From assembly GCF_036026595.1 (NCBI RefSeq), contig NZ_JARZFX010000002.1, positions 310,001 through 374,000 of the forward strand: 64,000 nucleotides of DNA. Reading direction: 5' to 3'. Below, piece after piece: positions 25,186-33,792 of the stretch (position 1 is its first letter; each line of letters begins with the position of its first letter). The position numbers and the translations under genes were made by a program. Below the pieces are notes generated by a model. It was not told the origin of the DNA. It was given only the letters and a program-made list of their open reading frames with translations, and searched no databases. The stretch comes from Virgibacillus_P tibetensis. Lineage in GTDB: Bacteria > Bacillota > Bacilli > Bacillales > Amphibacillaceae.

Positions 25186-25650
25186 TTGTTTGTCTCAAGG
25201 AACCGAGTTGTTGGACTCATTTTATTTTTTATCGCAATTACTTACTTATTTTTAAGTTTCAGGCTGCCGCCCTATCCTTTAGTACCCGTTGATTCAGACG
25301 CGGTTCCAATTGTATTAGGTGTACTACTTACAATATTTTCGATTATTTTATTTTTTACAAAAGAGACCGAACAAGAAAAGTCGGAAGAAAAAAAAGTCAT
25401 CCCCGAAAATAAAAAAGATTTACTCATGCTCTTAACTGTAGCTGTCTTTATCTTTTTGTATATTTGGTTATTGGAGATTGCCGGCTTTATCCTTACAACC
25501 ATCCTATTTATTTTCTTCACAACACTTCTATTGGGCTATAAAAGACATATGGTGAATTTGATTGTATCTGTTTCTGTTCCGGTCGTTTTTTATTACATTT
25601 TCAGTTATTTACTAGAAATAGCCTTACCAAAAGGGTTTCTGCCTTTTTGA
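25186..25650 (+). CDS. tctB: TctB small membrane subunit
   Basis: A 154-residue protein with four hydrophobic segments (about 8-26, 38-58, 82-118 as two helices, 124-145), the TctB arrangement. A charged loop (KETEQEKSEEKKVIPENKKD) sits between helices 2 and 3. The start is TTG at 25186 behind AAAGGGGGG. It lies between TctC and TctA as in the classic tctCBA order. Confidence 0.85.
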   Translation: MFVSRNRVVGLILFFIAITYLFLSFRLPPYPLVPVDSDAVPIVLGVLLTIFSIILFFTKETEQEKSEEKKVIPENKKDLLMLLTVAVFIFLYIWLLEIAGFILTTILFIFFTTLLLGYKRHMVNLIVSVSVPVVFYYIFSYLLEIALPKGFLPF

Positions 25651-25671
25651 TGACGGTATGGGAGGATTAGG

Positions 25672-27165
25672 ATGAGTGTTTTAGACGGAATGATTCAAGG
25701 GTTTCAAGTAGCATTCAGTATACAAGGTATCATGTTTATTTTTATAGGTGTATTGTTGGGAACTATTATAGGCATGCTCCCTGGTCTTGGTCCCATCACC
25801 GCCATTGGCGTAATGATACCTATTTCTTATGGAATGGATCCGAATATGGCATTAGTTATGATGGCCGGCGTCTATTATGGAGCCGTCTTCGGTGGTTCGA
25901 CCTCCTCTATTCTATTAAATGCTCCAGGTATTGCTGGAACAGTCGCATCTTCTTTCGATGGCTATCCAATGGCCCAGCAGGGAAAGGCCGGGAAAGCCCT
26001 GGCTATCGCAGCGATCAGCTCTTTTGTTGGTGGAACAGTTGGTGTAATTTTATTAATGGCCTTTGCTCCTGTTTTAGCCAAAGTTGCTATCGTATTTGGA
26101 CCAGCTGAGTATTTTGTGCTCATGCTGCTTGCTCTGACAGCTATATCAAGCTTGGCAGACGGGTCGATGAACAAAGCACTGATCTCCAGTGTTCTGGGCT
26201 TCATGGTTGCTACAATAGGAATCGATGGACAAACCGGTACCCCGCGTTTCACTTTCGGGAGTATGAATTTATTAAACGGGGTTGAATTTTTAGTCATTGC
26301 GCTTGGGTTATTTGCTTTGGCTGAAGTATGGTTTCTGATTATTAATCGGAAAAAGAAACTGTTTAAAGGGGATGGTAATATAGGTTCCCTTCGCATTACG
26401 AAAACTGAATTTAAGGAGATGAGAGGTCCGGTCGGCAGACAATCTTTTCTTGGCTTCATCCTCGGCATTCTGCCAGGAGCTGGAGCAACAATCGCGTCTT
26501 TTATCGGATATATTACGGAAAAAAAGATTTCTAAAACCCCGGAGAAATTTGGAACCGGTTCAGTTGCAGGCTTAGCAGCACCGGAAACTGCCAATAACGC
26601 AGCTACTAGTGGCGCATTTGTTCCTTTATTAAGCTTGGGTATACCAGGTTCAGGTACGACTGCTGTCCTGCTAGGCGCACTGCTCGTTATGGGTATTCAG
26701 CCAGGACCCTTGCTTATCCAGGATCAACCAGCACTATTCTGGGGTGTTATAGCGAGTATGTATATAGGTAATATATTTCTTCTTATTTTGAACTTGCCTT
26801 TAATACCCTATATCTCAAAAATACTTAGCATTCCTAGGGCCATGCTGATTTCATTAGTAATTGTATTTTGTTTGATTGGCGTATATTCTCTAAGCTTTAA
26901 TACGTTTGATCTATATTTACTTCTAGTCTTTGGAGTGGTCGGTTACCTGATGAAAGTGTTGGATTTTCCACCGGCACCATTTATTTTAAGCTTCATTTTA
27001 GGTGGAATGATGGAGCAATCCTTGCGTAAGGCATTAACCATATCTAACGGAAATTTAACTATTTTCATTGATAGGCCCATTGCTTTATCTATTTTAATTG
27101 TAACTGTTCTAGCACTTACTCTTCCGCCTTTTATTAGAAAAGTTAAGGGAAGTCCGACAATATAG
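25672..27165 (+). CDS. tctA: TctA large membrane subunit
   Basis: A 497-residue protein with about 12 hydrophobic segments. TctA signatures: 'GTIIGMLPGLGPITAIGVMI' near the N-terminus, 'GGSTSSILLNAPGIAGTVAS' and 'SFLGFILGILPGAGATIASF', the paired GLPG-type motifs thought to form the transport path. The ATG follows GGGAGGATTAGG. It probably uses an ion gradient to move the ligand captured by TctC. Confidence 0.95.
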   Translation: MSVLDGMIQGFQVAFSIQGIMFIFIGVLLGTIIGMLPGLGPITAIGVMIPISYGMDPNMALVMMAGVYYGAVFGGSTSSILLNAPGIAGTVASSFDGYPMAQQGKAGKALAIAAISSFVGGTVGVILLMAFAPVLAKVAIVFGPAEYFVLMLLALTAISSLADGSMNKALISSVLGFMVATIGIDGQTGTPRFTFGSMNLLNGVEFLVIALGLFALAEVWFLIINRKKKLFKGDGNIGSLRITKTEFKEMRGPVGRQSFLGFILGILPGAGATIASFIGYITEKKISKTPEKFGTGSVAGLAAPETANNAATSGAFVPLLSLGIPGSGTTAVLLGALLVMGIQPGPLLIQDQPALFWGVIASMYIGNIFLLILNLPLIPYISKILSIPRAMLISLVIVFCLIGVYSLSFNTFDLYLLLVFGVVGYLMKVLDFPPAPFILSFILGGMMEQSLRKALTISNGNLTIFIDRPIALSILIVTVLALTLPPFIRKVKGSPTI

Positions 27166-27243
27166 ACATCGTTATATACTGCGATTATTGCGATTTTCCC
27201 ATGCATCATTAGAGAAAAATAAGATTTAGCTGGAGGTTTAGTA

Positions 27244-28233
27244 ATGAAAAAAATTGCATTAATCACCCTAGGAGGAACTATCTCGGCAAAAGGTCTCCAC
27301 AGGGGGGACTTGAAGGATTACCAATCTGGGCTGTTGGGTGGAAATGACTTCTTAAATGAATTACCAGAACTTAGTGAGATGGCAAACATTGAAGTGGTTC
27401 AGATTGATAATGTTAGCAGCACGCAAATTAACGAAAACCATTGGATAAAATTAAAAAAGATTGTGGAATATTATCTGAACGAGCAGAACTTTGATGGGGT
27501 GGTAATCACCCATGGAACGAATACAATTGAAGAAACTGCATACTTTTTACATTTAACGGTAGACAGCAATAAACCGGTTGTTCTCGTTGGTGCGCAACGA
27601 CCATTTACAGCCTTAAGTACCGATGCGCATTTGAACCTGATTCAGGCTGTACGAGTTGCTATCGACCCAAACTCCAGTAATAAAGGAGTACTAGTAGCAA
27701 TTAATAATGAGATCAATTGCGCACGTGATGTCACAAAAACAAACACCTACCGATTGGAAACTTTCCGTTCTGGCGAAACTGGATATCTTGGATTTATCGA
27801 TCCTGATGAGACAGTACGGTATTATAGAACGCCAATAAGGCGGCATACGATCAACTCTGAGTTTTCAAAGACACCTATAACCAGCTTAGCTAAAATTGAA
27901 ATTGTCTATTCCTACGCTGGTGCCTCGGGGGAACTGATTAATTTTATCACACAAAGTAAAAAATATGATGGCATAGTAATAGCAGGAACTGGTGCAGGGC
28001 GTTTTTCGCAAAAGGAAGAGAAATCCTTGTATGAAGCAAGAAAAAACGGATTACATATCGTACGTAGTAGTAGGGTGGGAAATGGCAGAGTCCTGGATAT
28101 AGCATCTTACAGGGGGCTGAAAGCGGTCAGTGGAGATAACCTTTCTCCTCAAAAAGCACGCATATTGCTTCTGCTTTCATTATTGCAATCCAATGATGTG
28201 GAAGAAATACAGAGGATTTTCAATGAATACTAA
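27244..28233 (+). CDS. Asparaginase-like protein with D-to-N change in the catalytic motif
   Basis: A 329-residue protein of the bacterial L-asparaginase/glutaminase family. Motif 1 'ALITLGGTISAKG' holds the nucleophile T12; S58-S59 fall where the substrate-binding Ser is expected. Motif 2 reads THGTNTIEETAYFLH (T92, N93), where characterised enzymes have HGTDT. K165 is present in DVTKTNTYR. The Asp that completes the Thr-Lys-Asp triad is thus Asn. It may hydrolyse a different amide, or be weak. It is 78 bp behind tctA and probably in the same operon, so its substrate may be what TctCBA imports. The ATG follows GGAGG. Confidence 0.82.
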   Translation: MKKIALITLGGTISAKGLHRGDLKDYQSGLLGGNDFLNELPELSEMANIEVVQIDNVSSTQINENHWIKLKKIVEYYLNEQNFDGVVITHGTNTIEETAYFLHLTVDSNKPVVLVGAQRPFTALSTDAHLNLIQAVRVAIDPNSSNKGVLVAINNEINCARDVTKTNTYRLETFRSGETGYLGFIDPDETVRYYRTPIRRHTINSEFSKTPITSLAKIEIVYSYAGASGELINFITQSKKYDGIVIAGTGAGRFSQKEEKSLYEARKNGLHIVRSSRVGNGRVLDIASYRGLKAVSGDNLSPQKARILLLLSLLQSNDVEEIQRIFNEY

Positions 28234-28250
28234 TTAATATGAATACGAAT

Positions 28251-28304
28251 AAAAGACATATTTACAATAGATTACTCTTAGTTACTATTGCGAATATGTC
28301 TTTT
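28251..28304 (+). terminator. Terminator of the tctCBA-asparaginase operon
   Basis: A long stem: AAAAGACATATT pairs with AATATGTCTTTT, and CAATAG with CTATTG, around a 14-base loop. It can act on both strands, so it also serves the convergent LysR-type gene. Confidence 0.8.
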
Positions 28305-28368
28305 CCCTAGGCTTTTTTAGATTGTTGCATGTGTATTCGTCCTCTCTCTATTTGGCAAAAATTTTACT

Positions 28369-29262
28369 TTATAACAAACATTCAGAAATAGCTTTTTCTT
28401 GTTCAATGCTATTATCCTTCAAAAACGTGTAAAACTTGTGGACTGCAGCATACTGAAGGGTCTGATGACGGCAATACACAGAAGTGATTCGCTCAACAGC
28501 TACTTGTTCTTCATCAACGATCGGCTGAATACATAATTCCTTTTCACCTGTTAGGCAAATTCCGGGCAGGATTGTATAGCCGAGACCAGCGCGCACCATT
28601 TCCTTAGCCGTTTCCAAACTATCAACAGTCATCGAAATAGACCCATCTTCACTGAACGTTTTATTCCACCAATCTTTAACAATCGTTTTTAAATAGGTAT
28701 CCATGTGGTACTCAATTTGCGGCAATTCAGGAAGCTCTTCTATTGTTACAGGGTATTTTGATACTACACAAATCGGCTCTGAAGCAATAATATCCTTCTC
28801 CTCCTGCCAATAAAAGTCGCCTCTGAAAATCCCAATATGAACATCGCCCCTATCAAATCTACTGAAGATAGCTGAGCTTAACCCCGTAATTATTTGAAAG
28901 TTCACCTCGGGGTAATCCAACCGAAAACTATTTAATAGATTAGGCAGCATATATTGACCATAGGATGAAGCAACACCCAACTTAACTGTTCCACGTATTT
29001 CTGTGTCCATTAATTGAACCGCTTCCATCGTTGTCTCCAGTTTCAGCAAATTATCCCTAGCATATTGCAGAATCAATTCACCCTGCGGCGTTGGGCTCAA
29101 TCCTGAATTTTCACGTGCAAAAATCGTCACGTTAAACGCCTGCTCAATTCGCCTCAACCTATAGGTCAAAGCGGGTTGAGATATAAACAATTTAGCAGCT
29201 GCCCTTGTCATATTTCTTTCCTCGTCCAGAATTATTAAAATAGCACAATCTTTTTCATTCAT
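28369..29262 (-). CDS. LysR-family transcriptional regulator
   Basis: A 297-residue protein. The N-terminal winged helix-turn-helix ('NMTRAAAKLFISQPALTYRL') is joined to a type 2 periplasmic-binding effector domain (about 90-290). The ATG at 29262 has AAAGGA upstream; the earlier GTG lacks a site. It converges on the tctCBA-asparaginase operon. LysR genes are usually divergent from their target, but it may still control this operon. Confidence 0.88.
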   Translation of the reverse strand: MNEKDCAILIILDEERNMTRAAAKLFISQPALTYRLRRIEQAFNVTIFARENSGLSPTPQGELILQYARDNLLKLETTMEAVQLMDTEIRGTVKLGVASSYGQYMLPNLLNSFRLDYPEVNFQIITGLSSAIFSRFDRGDVHIGIFRGDFYWQEEKDIIASEPICVVSKYPVTIEELPELPQIEYHMDTYLKTIVKDWWNKTFSEDGSISMTVDSLETAKEMVRAGLGYTILPGICLTGEKELCIQPIVDEEQVAVERITSVYCRHQTLQYAAVHKFYTFLKDNSIEQEKAISECLL

Positions 29263-29582
29263 AGGAGGTTCCTTTCTATTAGGATTCACTAATATATAAT
29301 GAAACTGCTCATAGTTTGTGGGTAAAGTTGCAGAAACAAGCGCATTCTATATTCCTGTCAGCAGTAGGATGTTTTTTAATTTCTTCTATAAGGGTACCAT
29401 CAGAGAAGTCATATTGCCATGCTATATCTGATTATCGCTCATTTTGACATCGCTTTCAATTTAAAGCAATACCATTTTCTTATACAGTTAATCAAAGAGA
29501 AGCTTGATAACAATAGCTGTATATAGACTAAACCCGTCTCCCAGAAACTTCATGCAGGGAAACTCCATTTACTGAGAGTCCA

Positions 29583-30272
29583 TTATTTATCTGTATTTTT
29601 AACTTTTAAAAAGGCTTGTTCATCAAACTTTTCTGCAAAAGAATGCTTCTTTCTCATTGCTTTTCCAAAATGATATTGATTGGCCGCAACTGTTTGGTGT
29701 ATCGTTTCAATATTATCAGGGGTTAATCCGGATCCCGGCAAAATCTCAGGACCTTTGGTTTCCTCAGCTAGTGTAACGAGTTCCTTTAACTTCCCCTTCC
29801 CCTGCTCACAATTGCTTTGACCACCGGATGTTAATATGCGCTTGATAGTTTCTCGATAGTTTAACAAGGTTTTATATGCCTCAATTTGGGAAGGAGCTTC
29901 ATCAAATGCACGATGGAAGGTTATATCCAAGTCGGACGAAACAGCAATAACTTCTTTAAGCAATTTTTCATTTATTTTATTTTCATGATCGAGAGCCCCA
30001 AACACGATCCCTTGTCCGCCAAGTTTGCGTACATGCTCTATGTCGTAACGAATAATAGCCATATCATCAACTGTATAATTATAATAATGACTATGGGGGC
30101 GTATCATTACCTGCACTGGGATGGATACACTGTTAAGTACCTGCTGAATTGTACCGTGACTTGGAGTTAGCCCGCCTTCACTCATTGCAGAAACCAATTC
30201 CAGCCGATCCGCACCTAATTTTTCTGCTTGTACTGCCTCTTCGCCATTTTGTACAATAACTTCTACTAACAT
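29583..30272 (-). CDS. cutC: CutC family protein
   Basis: A 229-residue TIM-barrel protein with the CutC signature 'GADRLELVSAMSEGGLTPS', 'PVQVMIRPHSHYYNYT', 'DLDITFHRAFDEAPS', 'RILTSGGQSNCEQGKG' and 'ILPGSGLTPDNIETI'. CutC was named for copper homeostasis in E. coli, but a direct copper role is disputed. The window shows no copper genes nearby. It lies 50 bp downstream of the dipeptidase gene on the same strand and may be co-transcribed with it. Confidence 0.9.
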   Translation of the reverse strand: MLVEVIVQNGEEAVQAEKLGADRLELVSAMSEGGLTPSHGTIQQVLNSVSIPVQVMIRPHSHYYNYTVDDMAIIRYDIEHVRKLGGQGIVFGALDHENKINEKLLKEVIAVSSDLDITFHRAFDEAPSQIEAYKTLLNYRETIKRILTSGGQSNCEQGKGKLKELVTLAEETKGPEILPGSGLTPDNIETIHQTVAANQYHFGKAMRKKHSFAEKFDEQAFLKVKNTDK

Positions 30273-30322
30273 GTGCCTCTCCTCTTTCTCTTTAAAATGG
30301 AAGGTGATACATAGCTGGCATT

Positions 30323-31735
30323 CTACTCCATCCAGACTATCCGTGTTTCCCGATTGATACGCCCTGTCTCATCTGCTGCCTCAACGGTTACAACGTGAAA
30401 CCGTTCTTTTAAAACATCATTCATCTGGAGAGAAACAAGGGAGGATTGTTCATTAAATTCAGGTTCATAAGGGATTCCATCGACAATAATGCGAAGACTG
30501 GCGATGTCAATGGCATGCCCTTCTTCTTGTTCCAGCTTTGCAGTAAATAGTGGTGTACGACTGTCCATCATTTCTCCCATTTCATAAGCTGGGATAATAG
30601 TGGGACTCTTCCCTTTATTCATTTGATCAGGATCTGCAGCCTTCTCTACGTCACGAAGTACTCGCAGTGTATTGGCTCCGAGGATTTTTTTAATATCTTT
30701 GACTGAATAATCTCTTTCTATTAATTCCTCTGTTATTTTATATAGTTCTGATGCATCCTTCAGATCATTTGGAAGTTCGGCCCCATCGTAATCTGAACCT
30801 AGTGCTACATGATCAATACCAATTAAATTAACGGCATAATCAATATGATCCACGATATCACTAACCATTGCTTCTCTATCATCTGTCAGAAACTGGGGAT
30901 AGAAAACAATTCCCACAACGCCTCCATTTTCTGCAAGTGCTAATAGCTGCTCATCCGTGAGGTTGCGGGGATGGTTTCGTAGTGCATTCACACCGGAATG
31001 AGTCGCAATGACTGGGGCTTTGCTAACCTCCATCACATCCCAAAATGTCCGTTCAGCCATATGGGAAACATCGATCATCATACCGATCCTGTTCATTTCC
31101 TCCGCCACTTCCACTCCCAGTTCTGTCAGCCCATCACCGGAAGGCGTGCTAACAGGATCATTATAGACTCTATCTGCTCCTTCACCCAGTGCATTAGAAT
31201 AGTTCCAGGTAAATCCGATGGCCGTAATTCCGAGATCATCATACTGCCGGATAAGCTCAATGGCATTATGCTCTTCCAGGGAATAGGCTCCTTCAATAGT
31301 AGGTACAGCTGCAATTTTCCCCTTCTCGATTGCTGCCTGGATTTCTGTAAAGGTAGACGTAACTTCCAGCTGATCGGTATTATTTTTCTCGATCCAATAA
31401 AGTGCGTTAATAGATGCCAGTGTATTGCTGATGCTACGGGGGTTATTATCATAAAAACCAGAGGTAAACGCAGCAAAAAACGGAACTGACAGACCGGCAG
31501 CCTGCATTTTCGGAATATCCACTTCGAAGTTCGTTTCTTTGCCAATATCCGTCACAGGCAGCCACGTATCAGGATCAACAACCTTCATCAGAGTATCAAT
31601 ATGACTATCCACAATTACAGAGTTAGCATGGATAGAAGTTACATCCTCCTCTTGCCCCGTAACTATCCACGCATGAAAATCAACAGGAATGGAAAGTAGA
31701 ATAGACACAAACAAATATATAACTCTCTTCCGCAT
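30323..31735 (-). CDS. Secreted membrane dipeptidase (peptidase family M19)
   Basis: Zinc dipeptidase of 470 residues. An N-terminal signal sequence (about 1-26) shows export, unusual among the mostly cytosolic bacterial M19 enzymes. Metal-site motifs: DSHIDT (HxD), the bridging Glu in 'VPTIEGAYSLEEHNAI', 'IDVSHMAERTFWDVM', 'VIATHSGVNALRNHPRNL' and 'VALGSDYDGAELPND'. About 90 extra residues after the barrel look beta-rich. It likely hydrolyses dipeptides, including those with D-residues, outside the membrane. The ATG follows AAAGGAGG. A tandem repeat lies directly upstream. Confidence 0.9.
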   Translation of the reverse strand: MRKRVIYLFVSILLSIPVDFHAWIVTGQEEDVTSIHANSVIVDSHIDTLMKVVDPDTWLPVTDIGKETNFEVDIPKMQAAGLSVPFFAAFTSGFYDNNPRSISNTLASINALYWIEKNNTDQLEVTSTFTEIQAAIEKGKIAAVPTIEGAYSLEEHNAIELIRQYDDLGITAIGFTWNYSNALGEGADRVYNDPVSTPSGDGLTELGVEVAEEMNRIGMMIDVSHMAERTFWDVMEVSKAPVIATHSGVNALRNHPRNLTDEQLLALAENGGVVGIVFYPQFLTDDREAMVSDIVDHIDYAVNLIGIDHVALGSDYDGAELPNDLKDASELYKITEELIERDYSVKDIKKILGANTLRVLRDVEKAADPDQMNKGKSPTIIPAYEMGEMMDSRTPLFTAKLEQEEGHAIDIASLRIIVDGIPYEPEFNEQSSLVSLQMNDVLKERFHVVTVEAADETGRINRETRIVWME

Positions 31736-31750
31736 GGATGTCTCCTCCTT

Positions 31751-31812
31751 TGGTGGTGCCTGTCACTTCCCGAATTTTGTCTGGTGGTGCCTGTCACTTC
31801 CCGAATTTTGTC
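31751..31812 (-). repeat. Dispersed repeat 'GGGAAGTGACAGGCACC', copies 3 and 4 in tandem
   Basis: A perfect 31-bp unit repeated twice with no spacer (31751-31781 and 31782-31812); plus-strand unit TGGTGGTGCCTGTCACTTCC then CGAATTTTGTC. In the minus orientation it is preceded by a TAGCAA...TTGCTA hairpin (31816-31850 region). It sits between the RpiR gene stop (31877) and the dipeptidase start (31735). Confidence 0.85.
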
Positions 31813-31876
31813 GAATAGCAAATTCCGCCTGTACAGAATAGTGTTGCTATAATCTTATCTAGATTAAGCTAGTATC

Positions 31877-32716
31877 CTAGTATAGTTTTTTCGCGGTATT
31901 TTCCGATATTTCCATCTTAATTTTTTCTGCTTCTTTCACATTCCTCATAGTCAGCCCTGTGCAAACTAAATCAATGATAAAAAGCTGGCCAATTTTCGAT
32001 ACCAGTGAACCACTATCCCAGGGACTTTCTTTTGCAGATGAAAGAAGAATGTAGTCAGCATACTTTGTTAATGGTGATTTAATATAGTTGGTTAATGCAA
32101 TCACTGTTGCATTTTTTTCTTTTGCGATTTGCACCGAATCAATGATATCCTTTGTGCTTCCCGTCATACTTATTGCGATGACTACACTGTTTTCATTCAT
32201 CGATGATGCACGCATTACCTGAAAATGTGAATCAGTTATTACACTTGTCTGCTTACCAATACGCAGCAGCCGGTTTTGCATATCCATACCTGCAATCCCT
32301 GACGATCCTATACCAAAGATAACCACATCATCAGCATGATCAATCGCCGCTATAGCCGCTTCTAATGTTTCAGTATCAATAATCTCATACGAATTATCGA
32401 TCGCCTGGACCATATTTTTTCGGATTTTTTCCATATAAGTTTCATCCGCATCATGAACTACTTCCAAGGAGACTTCCTGTGCAAACAAAAACTTAAAATC
32501 CTGAAACCCTTTGAATCCAAGCTTTCTAAAAAAACGCAGCACCGTAGCCTCCGCTGCACCACTTGCCTCTGACAATTCTGTTAATGAATGGTACAGAACT
32601 TTTTGATCGTTTGCTAAGATATAGTCATAAATTTTTTTCTCAGACTTTGTAAAATCCCGCTTATATTGTTCCATTATTATGGAAGGTTTAATTCCCTTCA
32701 TCTGATTCTCCCCCAT
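31877..32716 (-). CDS. RpiR/MurR-family regulator of the sialic acid locus
   Basis: A 279-residue protein: N-terminal RpiR helix-turn-helix (about 10-75, 'TKSEKKIYDYILAND', 'SGAAEATVLRFFRKLGFKG') and a sugar-isomerase (SIS) sensor domain (about 125-260). SIS domains bind phosphosugars, and NanR-type RpiR proteins in Firmicutes respond to ManNAc-6-P or GlcNAc-6-P. It lies 17 bp after the ROK kinase gene. The 14-bp palindrome at 36645-36682 in front of the TRAP genes is a good candidate operator. Two possible starts (32716 and five codons later) both have sites. Confidence 0.88.
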   Translation of the reverse strand: MGENQMKGIKPSIIMEQYKRDFTKSEKKIYDYILANDQKVLYHSLTELSEASGAAEATVLRFFRKLGFKGFQDFKFLFAQEVSLEVVHDADETYMEKIRKNMVQAIDNSYEIIDTETLEAAIAAIDHADDVVIFGIGSSGIAGMDMQNRLLRIGKQTSVITDSHFQVMRASSMNENSVVIAISMTGSTKDIIDSVQIAKEKNATVIALTNYIKSPLTKYADYILLSSAKESPWDSGSLVSKIGQLFIIDLVCTGLTMRNVKEAEKIKMEISENTAKKLY

Positions 32717-32733
32717 AGCAGCCCCCTCTTTTC

Positions 32734-33636
32734 TTATTCATTCATTAAATAATGTTTTGCAGCACCGAGTAAATTAGCCTGGTTATCCTTTTCTGCCAGC
32801 TTTACCGCTAAAGAATTCCAGTGGTTTGGCATAATCTTTTTAGATAGAGATGTTTTAATAGCATTTACTAAAAGATCCCCCTGAGCAGAAATTCCACCAC
32901 CAATCACAATCAGTTCCGGATTAAAAATATGCACAAGTGATTGGATTCCTGTAGTTAAATCATCGATCCATTGATCAAAAATACATATACTCTTTGAATC
33001 ATTTTCTCTGATTTTCATAAAAAAATCCTTTAATTCTAGTGGATAGCCGAATTCGTGGTTAACCATGTCACCCAAAGCAGAACTGGAGGCATATTGTTCA
33101 AAACATCCGCGATGCCCGCAGGTGCACGGCTTTCCACCTGGATAAAGACTCATATGCCCAAGCTCTCCTGCTGAATAATTTGCCCCTGTATATGGCAAGC
33201 CATTCAGAAATAAAGCACCACCTATACCTGTCCCTATCGTAATGCAAAGAAAGTCATTTACTCCAACAGCAGCACCTTTCCAGTGCTCCCCAAATGCAGT
33301 ACAGTTCACATCATTTTCAACTTTCACCGGCAGACCTGTATGCTCACTTACCATTTTCGCAATAGGCATCCCAGTGTACCCTGGTATGTTATCTGTAGCA
33401 TAAATAACAACGCCATTCACACGATCAATCTGGCCTGCTGAGCTGATGGAAAAGCCCGTAATGTCCCATTTCTGTTTTAAAACGTCGGTTAAATTGTTAA
33501 CCTTACGAATAACTTCTAAGCCCCCAAGCCTTGCCTCTGTCGGCGTGGAATCATGATATAAAATTTCTCCGTCATCATTAACAATACCATATTTAATAGA
33601 GGTACCTCCGATATCAATAACACCAAGCAACATCAT
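32734..33636 (-). CDS. nanK: ROK-family sugar kinase, probable N-acetylmannosamine kinase
   Basis: A 300-residue protein. The ATP-binding motif 'GVIDIGGTSIKYGIVND' opens the sequence, and the ROK zinc motif CTCGHRGCFEQYAS lies mid-protein, after 'GELGHMSLYPGG'. In this setting it should phosphorylate ManNAc, made by NanA, to ManNAc-6-P for NanE. The ATG at 33636 has AAAGGAG upstream; an upstream frame start without a site is rejected. A strong terminator separates it from dctM, so it may form a separate unit with the RpiR gene. Confidence 0.85.
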   Translation of the reverse strand: MMLLGVIDIGGTSIKYGIVNDDGEILYHDSTPTEARLGGLEVIRKVNNLTDVLKQKWDITGFSISSAGQIDRVNGVVIYATDNIPGYTGMPIAKMVSEHTGLPVKVENDVNCTAFGEHWKGAAVGVNDFLCITIGTGIGGALFLNGLPYTGANYSAGELGHMSLYPGGKPCTCGHRGCFEQYASSSALGDMVNHEFGYPLELKDFFMKIRENDSKSICIFDQWIDDLTTGIQSLVHIFNPELIVIGGGISAQGDLLVNAIKTSLSKKIMPNHWNSLAVKLAEKDNQANLLGAAKHYLMNE

Positions 33637-33751
33637 TTTAACTCCTTTATATATAAGTATAATAAATAGCATCCCTAAAGTGAAGCGGCATTCAATTGGC
33701 GTTTCGTCTCTCTTAACCTGCTCTTCCCAGCAAAAATAATCACTAACGTGT

Positions 33752-33785
33752 AAAAAAGAGAAAAACCCGCCCGGGGCTTTTCTCT
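33752..33785 (-). terminator. Terminator after the TRAP transporter genes
   Basis: On the minus strand AGAGAAAAGCCC-cgggc-GGGTTTTTCTCT, a 12-bp stem with one G-U pair, followed by TTTTTT. It begins 8 bp after the large permease stop. Confidence 0.88.
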
Positions 33786-33792
33786 CTATTAT

